Assembly (NCBI GenBank): GCA_934047225.1
Contig: OW203993.1
Coordinates: 22,520,069-22,584,068 of the forward strand
DNA length: 64,000 bases
Origin: Ypsolopha sequella
Lineage: Eukaryota; Arthropoda; Insecta; Lepidoptera; Ypsolophidae
Direction of reading: 5' to 3'
Part shown: piece after piece, positions 11,395-22,199 of the stretch
How the letters are laid out: each line of letters opens with the position of its first letter
Position numbering within the stretch: the stretch's first letter is position 1
The notes under the pieces: model-generated
Database searches by the model: none
What the model saw: the letters and a program-made list of their open reading frames with translations, nothing else
What the model was told of the DNA's origin: nothing
Position numbers and translations under genes: made by a program

Positions 11395-11939
11395 CATATG
11401 TTAAAATGCTTGTTTTGCAAAAAAAAGGATAAATGTCATAATTGCCGTGGGTTGTAAAGTTATGAAAAATAATTATAAGTAGCAAAGTCGTATTTACATT
11501 TTAAGGATTAAAATGGAATGAATGTTGTACAAATTATTCATTGTCTCGAAGTTATAATCATTGTCATGAATAAATAAAACTATTTACGGATATATAGAAG
11601 TAAAACTTTTTTTTTTATGTGTTGTACTATTATTGTCACGATAAAAATCTTATTGCAAACTTTTTATACAATACAATGTTTTGTTAATACATTGAATACT
11701 ACACCTAGTTTTTGTAAGTAACATTCAATAATACACCAATAATAATTAAATTACTATTATCATTATATCAACTTATGTTATGTGTACTAGAGTACTAAAA
11801 CGAGATACAGTTCCGAGCGAGGAGTATAGTGTGTGGTATAGTATAATGCAGTCCATAGCCAATTTAGTAATAGACAATTTCGTAACAACTTGTCATCGTT
11901 TTAGGTGAAGTCAATATTCTGGCAACCGCAGAAGTGAAT

Positions 11940-14712
11940 GGTATTTATATTTATTTGTTATATTTATTATATATATTGCATATATTTTTAATGTTTTATT
12001 AACAGAAACATAAAAACTTAAATAACATGAAATAAAACTAAAATTAAACCTTACAAATTTACCTATAAAACTAAAATGTCTCCTAAAGTAAAATTAAACT
12101 AAGTAAAAAATGTTGGCCAGATCGCCGCCGTCTTGTGGCAGGGTTCCCAGAATGCTGGCAGCATTTCCTCTTTGGATTGCCAAACTAAGGCGTTGTCCAA
12201 AGTATGCGCCAGCTCTTGGGTCCCCCGAAACGTCAACCAGCCGAGAGGAAATTTCTTTAAAAAGACATTTAGCCTCTTGACCCCACGGCCCAAGGGTTTC
12301 GACTCCAAAAGGCGCAAACGCGTACTCCGAACTGAGCTCTGCATATTTGCGCCTTTTGGATCCCTCGGCCGCTGCCGCGGCTGCGCCAGCCCTGGCAGCC
12401 GTGACTTGGATGTGGGACGCAGCAAGAGTATCAACGCATGTTGCGTCCCACACCAGTGACTTGCCGTATTTCCAAGGGATGATTGTCATACCGTCGGGCC
12501 TCTTGCCATTGCTGCGTGCAAGGCCTTTCGGCTCTAGGACAGCTGGCACGCCGACGGTGACAAAGGCCCTCCGGATGACATCATTAAGGCTGGCATGCCG
12601 CGACAAGCGACCAGCACTACGTTGGCAAGATAGGCCGTGGTGCCCAAGCTGGTTGACGTTGGTGCCACACCGACAGCGATGTGGCTCGTTTGTCCTTGCG
12701 CCGAGCCGCAAGCTGACGGCCAGAGTAAATGTTACTCTGTCCAGCTGGGTGCCGATTTTCACAGATGGTAACGCGTGTAGCCAATAACCTGATTCCTGCT
12801 CGCCAGAAGCAAGGAGATGAGCTCGATCTACAGAGTCGGTAGCAGTTTCCAGCAGGTGTTTCTGTATCTGGTTGCAGATCGGCTCGTCCCATAATCTTTG
12901 GGAGTTTAAGTCGGTGGGCAGATTCTCACCGGGACAGGCAAGCGTCCATGCATCTCTGGCCTCCACAAAGCATGAAGCCTCAACATCACTAAGTGATGGG
13001 CGTATTAGGGTACCATAGAGGTCATTCGTACTGTGAACGGAGGACAGGAAGGCAGGGAGCGCTACACTAGAAATTTTGCGGATCCCCAGGCCACCATGTC
13101 GAACTGGAAGGGTGGCTTGGCTCCAGCAACGGTCTGTGAGTGAGCAGTTTAATATTGTCTCTAGGGCCTTATGTAGAATATTGTCAAAAATAATAAGGAG
13201 CGTTTCATGTTTCCAGAGAGGGCAGCACCGGAGGACATATGTTAATTTAGGTACAAAAAGACAGAAACGAATTATAAACAGCGCAATATGCGGATTGATT
13301 TTGGTCAGACGGTCGGAAATTCCATTAAATTTAGCTATCTGCTCACTCACATAGCCAGGGATCGAATCACTTAGGACCGGAGCTCCAAGGAGGCGCAACG
13401 AATCGTTGTCTACATTTTTTATATTAGGCGCTATACTGTTAAATTTCTTAATAATTTCATCTTTTTTTAATGACGTTACAGAATTTGAAATAAACAGTTC
13501 ACATTTAGAGAAATTTATTTCTAGACCAATATCTTTAAACATGTCAATTAGGTATTCCAGGTCATTAAAAACAGATGTAGCGTCGCCTCCAATAGTTCCG
13601 TCATCTAAGTACCAAACGTTGAATTTTGAATTTAGTGATGTTATGATCGGATTGATAGCTAAACTGAAAATTGCGGGTCCTAGAGGGTCGCCTTACTGAC
13701 AGCCAACTGCAGATTGAAGTAAGTGATTTTTATATATTAAATTCGATGGTTTTCCATAACACTGGTACATATAACTATAAATCGCGGGTGCATTGTTTTT
13801 TATTTCGGTCAGCAAGGCTCCTCTGTCCACCGAGTTAAAGGCATTCTTGACATCAACCTTCAGCAGAACCTCGCCCGCATCATGCTCAAGGAAGGTGCGG
13901 GCTGCGTGAACAGCAGCCTCGCAACCTCCCTTGCTTCCGAATCCTAATTGAACTGGTTGGAGTTTTGGCGTTAAGTCGTTTAGGATATTTTTGCAGCATA
14001 TTTTAGATGCCAATCGACGAAAAGTATTTCCCACTGCGATAGGTCGAATACCCCCATCTTTTTTTTTAAGGGCACACAGATTTGCTCCATAGAGCAAATC
14101 CGTGATATCCTCACACACCTTGCCTGAAAGCATCAGATTTACAAGCTGCGTGATGCCCTCCAGAAGGGTTCGACCGGTGGACCCAGTGGCGCCGCATAAT
14201 AGATCTTTCAAATGTTGAGGGCTTATCCCATCTAGGCCACCAGCCGATCCGTTCCTGAATGACATGACTGCAGCTAACGTCTCATCAACTAAGGCCTCGG
14301 GTGTGTGGTCTGAAGGATGGGGCGGATCCGGTAGCGGGCAGGTTGCTGTTGAAGGCGGGTGTTTCGAAGCCAAAGCCAAAAGTGTTTCCGGCGAGTCAGG
14401 AGCTATGGTATCGCTGGAAAAGAGGAGTTGAGCGGCTCCTCTGATGTCCCCATCGTTAAATTTATTTTCTATTTTTTTATTGAAATCTGAAGTGTGTTTT
14501 ACATTTGTGTCATAATCAGGCGTGTTGTTATCATTTGAAGAGCAATTATTTTTTATTTGTTGCGTTAGGGAGCCGCTCTGGCCCCTCCCCTTTCTCGCGT
14601 GCAGTATCCGGTACGAGAATGTGAGAAGTTGTTTCCAGTGTTCCTCATCATTCACGTCTATAACTCCTTTTATACATTGAAACAGAGAGGCCGCTACAGT
14701 TGTTCTGGCCAC
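11940..14712 (-). mobile_element. R2-like LINE with restriction-like endonuclease, copy 1
   Basis: The minus-strand frame (14712 to 12094) has a reverse transcriptase region with GGLDGISPQHLKD, DGGIRPIAVGNTFRRL, VDVKNAFNSVDR, GDPLGPAIFSL and the catalytic WYLDDG. A Cys/His cluster follows (CRCGTNVNQLGHHGLSC), then RPDGMTIIPWKYG and LVWDATCVDT, which fit the endonuclease core of R2/CRE-type LINEs. These would nick target DNA and copy the RNA there. One in-frame TAA (13693-13695) interrupts the RT just before GDPLGP; otherwise the frame is open to 12094. The AT-rich 3' tail runs to about 11940. The 5' end stops abruptly at about 14712, where the upstream frame collapses. Related fragments lie at 44583-45290 and 57230-58557. 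Confidence 0.85.
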
Positions 14713-14766
14713 TGTGAATGGTTAATCCATTTAAAACTAAATAATATCTGTTCTGTATTTTCGGAA

Positions 14767-15462
14767 ATGGAAGGGTCGGAAGGCAACAGAGGCGGTTGCC
14801 AGAGATGCAAAATTTTAGAAAATCAAGTTACCACCTTGAAGGAGGAGAACAGGAAATTGACTTCGACTCTGTTGAATATAACTGAGATTATGTTGGCTCC
14901 GATGAGAAGCGGGCCCCCACCACAGGAAATACACGTAGAGCCGCTCCTTGCGGAGCCGACAAGGAACGGGCCCCCACCGGAGGAAGTTCACATTGCTCCA
15001 ACGCGGTTACCCACCGCATGTAATACCCCAGCCGCCACGCAGCAGCATATTATAGTAAATTTGGTCAACGATGGACTGGAGGAAGGTGCGGAAGCTCATG
15101 AATGTCCTGCCGTTTCATTGTCAACATCAATAAGTGTATCAACAAGCGCTGGGGACACCAGGACAACCGGCTTAGGTCTCAGTGAAGGAAAGTTGGGGAC
15201 GCAATGCATATTATGCGGAGCCTTCTTTACCAGCCGCAACATAGTTTGGCACTTTAAAATAAAGCACTCCAATTACTTCGGGGGTAATATAAAAAATAAT
15301 CCTGAGTTTCCCTGGAGATTTTACTTTAAGACAGTTGCTTCGAGAAATAGATGTCCACAAGAATTGTGTCCCCCGCATCACCTTGTCGAAAATGTTTTAA
15401 GGGTGCGGTGGTCCTTCTTAGGAGTAGAGGAGTCATCCGAAAACAGCTTTTCCTCAGCATAA
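14767..15462 (+). CDS. Coiled-coil and C2H2 zinc-finger reading frame, opposite to the R2-like RT
   Basis: This frame encodes about 231 residues. Residues 9-40 look like a short coiled coil (CKILENQVTTLKEENRKLTS), followed by two Pro-rich repeats (SGPPPQEIHVEP and NGPPPEEVHIAP) and a Ser/Thr-rich linker. A single C2H2 finger comes last (CILCGAFFTSRNIVWHFKIK with a following His). It starts only 55 bases from the end of the minus-strand R2-like frame and points away from it. R2-type LINE proteins carry N-terminal zinc fingers, so this may be the inverted 5' part of the same LINE rather than an independent gene. The frame runs into AT-rich sequence with no polyadenylation signal that I trust. 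A host gene is the alternative. Confidence 0.5.
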   Translation: MEGSEGNRGGCQRCKILENQVTTLKEENRKLTSTLLNITEIMLAPMRSGPPPQEIHVEPLLAEPTRNGPPPEEVHIAPTRLPTACNTPAATQQHIIVNLVNDGLEEGAEAHECPAVSLSTSISVSTSAGDTRTTGLGLSEGKLGTQCILCGAFFTSRNIVWHFKIKHSNYFGGNIKNNPEFPWRFYFKTVASRNRCPQELCPPHHLVENVLRVRWSFLGVEESSENSFSSA

Positions 15463-15635
15463 AATTTAGATTATTCTTTATTATTTATTTTATTTCCTTT
15501 ATCTAATAACATTTTTTTATTGGCAATTACGTGCATGATTATTAAATTCTTTGAGACATTTTTTATTTATTTTTATTGTTATTTTGTTTCTTTTCTTTTG
15601 AGTTACATTCTTATTTATTAATATTTATTTATATA

Positions 15636-15678
15636 TAGTTATTATAATGTTCTAAAGAGCAAATTTGCAAATGCTAAA
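15636..15678 (+). repeat. Right copy of the 43-base direct repeat
   Basis: Partner of 11352-11394, with two differences. It lies between the zinc-finger frame and the Jockey-type fragment. The 15463-15635 stretch before it is T-rich and without a gene. Confidence 0.6.
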
Positions 15679-15781
15679 AAGTTATAGGGTTAGGTTGTAC
15701 TTGTTAACCTTTCCCTGAACATCTTTCCATTTTTTTTTCTGAGCACGTTCTGGACGTTTCTTTTTCAGCCCTCTCCCTCTT

Positions 15782-16357
15782 TTGCCTACGGTGAAAACAA
15801 ACGTAAACAAAAAACCTAAGTGGATCTCAACAGGCATAAAAAAATGTTGTAAGCGTAAAAGGGAACTGCTTTGGAAGTACAGGCTATCACCAACAGAAGA
15901 AAATAAAAAGCAATTTAAATCATTCACACAAAAATTGAAAAAAATATGCAAACTCACTCAGAAATCACAAAATAACTACAGAATTCTCAATTCTGCAAAT
16001 AAAGTGAAATCAACGTGGAATGTCATAAATAGTAACAAATTGAATGTACCAAAAGAAAACGTAGATCGAATTAAATGTAATGGGAATTTTATTGAAGATC
16101 CAGGCAAAATAGCTCAGACATTTATTGAATATTTTGCAAATAACGTGACATCTAATGATAATAATACAAGTGATAATAACCTATTGACATCTACTAATAT
16201 AACAAATTCTATGTATTTAAATCTGACTTATGCAAGTTACATTCTTACCATCATTCGGAACCTTAAAAATAAAAATTCTACTGGCCATGACGAAATATGT
16301 TCCAAGGTCGTTAATAAAATATCCGTTAAAACAAAAATTACACGACATAATATGTGA
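15782..16357 (+). pseudogene. Jockey/CR1-type LINE fragment, linker and start of RT
   Basis: The fragment has KPKWISTGIKKCCKRKREL, a Lys/Asn-rich linker, STWNVINSNK, NGNFIEDPGKIAQTF and NKNSTGHDEI. This is the usual order between endonuclease and reverse transcriptase in Jockey-like LINEs (WI..GIK, then W..IN, then the STGHDEI-type start of RT). Everything after about 16357 is lost, including the catalytic YADD-type motif, and the endonuclease is missing too. It is a short dead remnant. Confidence 0.7.
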
Positions 16358-16399
16358 ACCAAAGGCTTGCTTTGTTCCATTCCGTGACTAAGAAAGAAT

Positions 16400-17440
16400 T
16401 CTCAGAATAAATTAAATAGACATATCCTAAGTAAATTTTTTTTTTATTAAAAGCAGAACTCAGAGATATAAAAAAAAATTAACAAGTTACCAAAAAACAA
16501 CATTTCAACATACTTTATCAACATTTGCTACAATCCGTTACCCTAGGTTGATATTGCACCCTTTTTAGTTTGCTAGAGCATGTAGAAATTAGTCTTTAGT
16601 AATATTTAGTAATATTTTTTTTATAAAATAACCAGCTCTTCGAAACACTATTTTGAGAACAAAACTATGCCTTTCCTTTAGATTTACCAAATAAATAAAA
16701 TAATTTGTAACTCTTGTTTTGTGGGACAGTTTCGGAAAGGAAAGTTGTGGCACACCCCCGACACTTCATAGTCAAGGCCAATGATCTTCCAGCCCTAGAT
16801 TATGCGACAGCGCGCTAAAAGTGGCCCCGTACAAACCCACTCAATACAGTTGAGGAGTGGGATTGTCGTTCAGACAGCGCGTGACCCCGCGTGACACAAC
16901 ACGCTAAATTGTTGCCTAAAAAAGTGTAAAAACGACACCATAACGCAGCAAAAAAGAGATGGCATCTCATATTTTTGGTGATTATTCAGTATTTACTACC
17001 TTTTATTACATCAAAGCTGTAGAAATATGCTTAAATATAATAAATAACACTAAAATCGTAAATATTTCGGTGTTTTAACGGAAAAAATTTGAACAGCCAT
17101 TCGTTTTGTTGTTATCTCTTACATACGCATCACAATTCATGTACGTTAAAGTAGGAAAGTAGACAAGCAACAAGAACATAGTACAAAAAGTTCTAATGGA
17201 GTCGCCTTTTATAAATATTTCTTTATATTTTTTGATTTATTTTTAAATATCATTTAATACAGATATAAGCAGTTAATTTATATTTCTCAAAAATAAATTC
17301 AAATGTTATCATTTCACACAATAAAGTTAGACAAGCTAGTAAGTATTTCATCCTGGAGAGCTATTTCAAGTTTCCAGTAAGTTTTTCTTGTCTAGTAAAT
17401 TAGTATGAAATTCATATGTTTATTTTGAAAACCATCCGAT
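16400..17440. other. AT-rich intergenic sequence
   Basis: No gene supported. The stretch 16740-16930 is less AT-rich and includes CCAATGATCTTCCAGCCCTA (16779-16798), whose inverted copy is at 19384-19403. Confidence 0.5.
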
Positions 17441-17449
17441 ACTATGACG

Positions 17450-17760
17450 TCAGGGATGTGCTTCGACATTCTTTGAATTTGGCATAGTTAAGTCCCTGAC
17501 ACTAGGGATGGGCCTTGTTATTTTTGAATTCGAAATAATGATGTCCCCGAGTTTGTAGTGATGCCCATGACATGATGTGGTGCTTTGCATTCTTTGACTT
17601 TGAAATAGTGATGTCTCTGACACAAGAGATGTACCTGTCATTAGGGATGTGCCTGGCACTAAGGATGTACCCGACACTAGGGATGTGCCTGAAATTGCGG
17701 TTGTTCCTGACAGTAGGGATGTCCCTGGCAGTTCTGACACTAGGACCATCACACTAGGTA
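17450..17760 (+). repeat. Minisatellite of GACACTAGGGATGTGCC-type units
   Basis: Imperfect tandem units of about 20-25 bases built on GACACTAGGGATGTGCCTG, with longer interspersed spacers in the first half. Open frames across it on both strands encode only the repeat (for example SGTSLVPGTSL on the minus strand), so I do not call a gene. Confidence 0.75.
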
Positions 17761-18079
17761 TGTGCTAACAAATATCGGCCAAAATGTTTTTCGCCAAAAT
17801 ATTCTTTCGGGCATACTTCGGAACGAAAGGGTGGTAGACCCTTAAGGTTGGATTACAATGTGTAAAGAAAGATTTTTTTATATCAAAACTTCAACGCCCC
17901 ACATCTCCTAAACGGCTGAAGCTAGACCCATGTTCATGGTAATTTAAGAAAAGGTATTAACGAGATTTACACACAAAAAATTCAAAAAAACGAAAATGGA
18001 TTTTTTTTTTTGAAAAATTTTGGTTGACCATACATACCTCATTAACGGTTGGTGGTAAAGACTCCGGGTTTAAAGTATA
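17761..18079. other. Non-coding stretch
   Basis: AT-rich with a poly-T run near 18001. I see nothing functional. Confidence 0.4.
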
Positions 18080-18268
18080 ATGAATGGTTTAAAAATTGAT
18101 GCCCACACCAAAGATCAGTTTAATCATGTGTATGATTTGACTAAGGCTGTAACTGAAAAGTTTGTCGATGTCCGTCTACATTACATATGCAAAAAAGATA
18201 ATGTTGAAAAAAAGTACACTTCAAAAAGACAAGTATATAATAAGTTAAATTTGTGCCAAGGCACTTAA
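18080..18268 (+). CDS. Short unrecognised reading frame
   Basis: Encodes 62 residues beginning MNGLKIDAHTKDQF and ending in YNKLNLCQGT, Lys-rich with good amino-acid balance. An ATCTAATAAATAAG stretch follows the stop. It resembles the tail of a transposon protein more than random sequence, but I do not recognise a family. Upstream sequence in the same frame does not extend it. Confidence 0.25.
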   Translation: MNGLKIDAHTKDQFNHVYDLTKAVTEKFVDVRLHYICKKDNVEKKYTSKRQVYNKLNLCQGT

Positions 18269-18434
18269 TTATCTAATAAATAAGTTTTTGTGTCACAATT
18301 TCGGTTTTATTTATTTTGATGACGTTAGATTCACAAGACATGTTTAATATTTTTTATGAAATGTAAATTTCACAGTAGTACAAAATAAACAATGCTTCTC
18401 GGTAATATTAGCAATTTTTTGTAAATACGTTTAC

Positions 18435-18471
18435 AAGATATTGCATTGATTTAGAATCAATGCAATATCTT
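18435..18471. repeat. Perfect 17-base hairpin
   Basis: AAGATATTGCATTGATT is followed by a TAG loop and its exact reverse complement. A perfect 17-base stem with a 3-base loop stands out in this AT-rich setting. It may be the core of a decayed palindromic element or act as a strong structure in a transcript. Confidence 0.8.
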
Positions 18472-18852
18472 TTTAGGTAGCTTTTTATACTTACAACCGA
18501 ATATTGCCGAAGTGCATTATTTATTTCGTTCTACTGTATGTTGTTTTACAGTACGTAAACTTTTCTGAAAAAACCACTAATTGACATTGAAAACTGTATA
18601 GAAATCCATCCAGTGGTTATTCTTCCCGAATGATGTATCTAATAATATTTCATAACATTTGTGTGATATATCAAGCTCCTATCTATTCCAATATTTTAGT
18701 TTACTTTATATTAATGAGTTACTTTTGCAGCGCCCTCTAGTGACAAGTACAAATGAATAAACCTGCTTCGATCCAGGGTACACAAACTCTGGTTATATTA
18801 AACAAATATATTATATATCCACATAGCTAAAAGCTACATGCATTCATATTAC

Positions 18853-18922
18853 ATACAAACAATCATACATACATAAATATATACAAACCTATATTTATTT
18901 ATGTATGATTGTTTGTATGTAG
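18853..18922. repeat. Long hairpin with arms of about 30 bases
   Basis: TACATACAAACAATCATACA and its continuation pair with TGTATGATTGTTTGTATGTA across a short loop. Arm matching is nearly complete. This could be a small MITE or a pre-miRNA-like hairpin; no TIR or target duplication is clear. Confidence 0.65.
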
Positions 18923-19611
18923 TACATACCTTAAATATAAATAATAAATTACATCTTCTTTGTTCCGTCATCATCGTCATCAGTGGATAGAATAAACGAA
19001 GCGCGACTCCATTCCTTTTATAGCCCTAAAACTAACTTTGCCTGTTTCAACAATAATACGTCGTAAATCGACAATATGATGCAATCCGTTTTCTACCTTA
19101 ATGCATTAGCATAAAGGTGAAAGATATAAAAATAATCAACATTGAGCTCTATATTCGCTGGCTGGTCAATATGGTTTTACGACTTTTTGTGAGCTACGGA
19201 AGCAAAATGGAATTTCTGCTTACATCGATCGTGGAAAACAAATCTTATGCTAGAGCGGACAAGGTCTAATTAACGAAACATCCTTACTTGGCTTTTATGT
19301 TATTATTGTTTTGTTTCGATGTATAGATGTAACCACAAACTTGATCCATGATTTTCAACTGTCTATATTTGGAGTAAGATATCTAGGGCTGGAAGATCAT
19401 TGGTCAAGGCTCAAGTTATTTACCTACACTCTCACGCGCGCATCTGGCTTGTCCGCACACGCTTGTGTGTGTGCGTGAGCTAGTCTAGGGCTGGCAGCAA
19501 TCGTGTGAGCGTCGTCGCCCGAGAGGGACACAATATAAGTCAGCAACTTATGTGATTCTCTTCCTAAATTTTAGCGTAGTCCAATTTCTGGTTCCCCGTG
19601 GATTAATCAGT
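18923..19611. other. Intergenic sequence
   Basis: No gene supported. It includes CTAGGGCTGGAAGATCATTG at 19383-19402, the inverted partner of 16779-16799, and a GT/CG-rich patch at 19435-19480. Confidence 0.4.
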
Positions 19612-19617
19612 ATTAAA

Positions 19618-19627
19618 AAAATATATG

Positions 19628-19671
<44 letters not shown>
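19618..19671. repeat. (TA)n microsatellite
   Basis: About 50 bases of TA repeats with two TG interruptions, directly next to a MITE that ends in TA-rich sequence. Confidence 0.9.
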
Positions 19672-19673
<2 letters not shown>

Positions 19674-19932
19674 AGGTTAAATTCAATTAGTTGGCGAAAT
19701 TTGAAACATATGTAGAACATGTCCATATGAATAACTTTTTTTAATAGGATAGTGAAAAATTCTTAAAATTCGTTTTCACCTTTCCATACTGGACGAGTCA
19801 GCTGATCGGAGCAATTTGTATAGGAGGAAGTGAAAAAAGTTAAGAATTTCGCTTAGCTCCCATACAAACAGTTGTCCATATAGACTAGTACTACCTTTGT
19901 TTTGAGTTTCGCCAAATAATGTTATTTAACCT
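19674..19932. mobile_element. 259-base MITE with TIRs
   Basis: The left end reads AGGTTAAATTCAATTAGTTG and the right end, on the other strand, AGGTTAAATAACATTATTTG; both continue GCGAAA. The element carries no gene and sits inside a TA-rich tract, compatible with a TA target. A GTCCATAT motif recurs near both ends. Confidence 0.75.
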
Positions 19933-19949
19933 TATATATGTATATAAAT

Positions 19950-20304
19950 CGCTACGACCTGAATGCCCCGGGGGGTGTCGGATGTGTTCCGAGTGTGAAC
20001 TTTGAAATGCAAGTCACAGTCCACCCACACTCGGTAAACCCGCGTTTCACCTGCAAATATTACGTCCCAACGTGATGGGTGGTGAGCCCTATCATCGTTC
20101 TTCGGGCACAAATACACTCTTTTTAGGGCATGCAGGTTTCCTTACTATGTTTTCCTTCACTGTTCACAAGTGGTAAGTACCTATTAGCAAATACTATGCA
20201 CATTATGTAAATTCCGAAGAACTCATTGGTGCATGCCCGACCGGAGATCGAACCTTAATGTCAAGATTAAGAGGCCAGCGTTCTACCTCTGAGTTACCGC
20301 TGCT
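19950..20304 (-). mobile_element. tRNA-derived SINE
   Basis: On the minus strand the head (20304-20236) resembles a tRNA gene: an A-box-like TAACTCAGAGG at about 20286-20296 and a B box GGTTCGATCTCC at 20243-20254. These form an internal RNA polymerase III promoter. The body holds GAAGGAAAACATAGTAAGGA and GTTCACACTCGGAACACATC. This tRNA head plus body is a common lepidopteran repeat type. It encodes no protein and would depend on a LINE for copying. Confidence 0.7.
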
Positions 20305-21231
20305 TTTTCGTTACTTTAAAAGTAAATATATATATAGTATGCCTAAGCTTAGTAGGTACCTATATAGTTTCGTATGCATAAATGATCATCATATAATTAA
20401 CAACTACTCAAACATAAATTTTGGAAAAAAAATGAAAACTTGTCAAAACATGGAAAGTTATAAATACTGATTTTATTGTTCCAAATGCGTTACTGAACGA
20501 AATTGTAAGGTTTGATCACGCAATTCTAATTTTTGAAAAAACGTTTTCCAGGCATCCATAAACACTGCAATAACGCACCATACTGATTAAAAATCAGTAT
20601 CGTGATAAAACTTTGTAACAAAACACGCGCGCAGCAAACGAGTGGTAATCGAGCTCTGCCTGACTCCAGATTTCCACTAACTTGCGGGGGACCGCGGGGG
20701 ACGTTAAATTCGCGCGGGGAGGTGAGTGTCGCTTCTTTACGTAGTAATACTTTATATTCTCTGGTTGTGGTAACTGAAATTTGTAAGGTTGTAGATACAC
20801 CACTCTACTCTTCCCACCTGTACTCGTGATGATCTTTAAATAATAAATGACATTTAAAACTTATTTTTACTATTTAGTTTTTACTATCAATTTTGATTAT
20901 CATAAAAGCTTATATTATATATTGCCTTAATTTAACTCTTTTTGGTAATTTCAATTCGGTCAAAACATCTTAAAGCAGGTTTTTCAATACTTTCACCACA
21001 TGATGTACATATCTTTTGCTCTACGACTTTTAAATTTCATGACGTGAATCCCTGAGGTGTGTCAAAAGTATTCCCATGTAAGGACTGTGAAATGTGTTTG
21101 ATATGAAAGAGTACACACTTGTGTTATTTTTTTAGCTAACTGTTCACAATATTTACTTAAAATTAAATAAAGATGCAAATGAGTCTCTAATCACTGCTTT
21201 CAAGCTGGAGTTGCCAGCCTAAAAAAAAAGT
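20305..21231. other. Intergenic sequence with a short GC-rich patch
   Basis: No gene supported. There is a GC-rich patch near 20685-20725 (GCGGGGGACCGCGGGGGACG) and a small palindrome near 20580-20600. The rest is AT-rich. Confidence 0.4.
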
Positions 21232-21486
21232 GTGGTTGAAATTTCGGCTTCCCGTAGAAATTTGGATATTATAACGTCCAATATTATAAAAGCTAAATAT
21301 AATTTGTCACAGGAGTCCAAACTCTTTTCTGTTACCTTTGTCAAGTTAAACAGTATAAAATATGAATGTGAACAAATACTAACATTAGACATGGATGAAA
21401 ATAGTGGTGAACCAAACTTTATTAAAATTTCCAATATTTACTATAATGATGGTACAGGTAAAGTATTTTTAAGGTACTCTCTTTAA
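21232..21486 (+). CDS. Short unrecognised reading frame
   Basis: Encodes 84 residues with MVEISASRRNLDIIT, FVKLNSIKYECEQIL and MDENSGEPNFIKIS. Composition is protein-like, and the frame probably began upstream, as sequence before 21232 also translates sensibly after a shift. It may be a remnant of a transposon gene. I do not recognise it. Confidence 0.3.
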   Translation: MVEISASRRNLDIITSNIIKAKYNLSQESKLFSVTFVKLNSIKYECEQILTLDMDENSGEPNFIKISNIYYNDGTGKVFLRYSL

Positions 21487-21789
21487 AAACTCTTTTTTTT
21501 TATCCACACGTTTACGCACACTTTATAAGAATTACTAATATTGTTAGGTATATTTCTTTTGATGATTTAATTAACGTCAAGCCAGATCATTTATTAATAC
21601 TGCCACCGTATAGCTTGTTGTAAATGGTTTATATTAAAACCTGATTTGGAATATAGGTACTTACGAGTAAACGATTAAACGTATTATTATATAGGTACTC
21701 GAAGTGATCAAATTTCGTAAATGTGTAGTGAGCAAAAACCTTACGTACATATAGTTATTATATAAATGACATACGAGTATGATTGACAT

Positions 21790-22195
21790 AATTTAATCTA
21801 AGACAATGTTCACGCTACAACGTGACGAATCCGCGCGCATGCGCGGACAGATAGTCTCCCCCCGCGCGCCGGCTCGAGGTGCGCGCGCGAGCGCCGCTCG
21901 CTCTCTCTGTTCGGCTCGAGACGCCTCCCGAGGCGCACGTCTGCGCGTTCGCGCAGCTGGCTGTTTCGCCGCAACCGTCGATCGAAATATACGTGTGCAC
22001 ACATTCGCGACGCCACAACCAATCTCGCGTATTTACCGTGTCTTGTGAACATATCAGTGCTGTGTATTACTCCAAGACATTCTGCACATCCCTGTCCAAG
22101 ATCAGCCCTGTCATCATCAGCCCGACAAGGAATACACCACGCGGCACATTGTCAGCGCATTCGTCGGCTCGCCCAACAACATTCCAAAGCAAGGT
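21790..22195 (+). promoter_or_regulatory. CpG-rich segment with possible non-coding first exon
   Basis: An abrupt CpG-rich island (21825-22015) stands in AT-rich DNA, with CGCGCGCATGCGCGGACAG and several CG-rich palindromes. It is followed by moderate-GC sequence ending CCAAAGCAAG|GTCAGT at about 22195, a good splice donor. Such a block is typical of a lepidopteran promoter with 5' UTR exon, or of a retroelement leader. Several overlapping open frames exist on both strands, but they are a by-product of high GC. I could not link it to a coding exon with certainty; the nearest spliced gene starts at 26504. Confidence 0.4.
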
Positions 22196-22199
22196 CAGT

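Noticed and set aside
12099..13354. Plus-strand and second minus-strand frames over the R2-like LINE
   Set aside because: They are shadows of the LINE frame; the RT and endonuclease motifs are all in one minus-strand frame.
17450..17757. Repeat-coded frames in the minisatellite
   Set aside because: The frames encode only the tandem unit and have no start context or family likeness.
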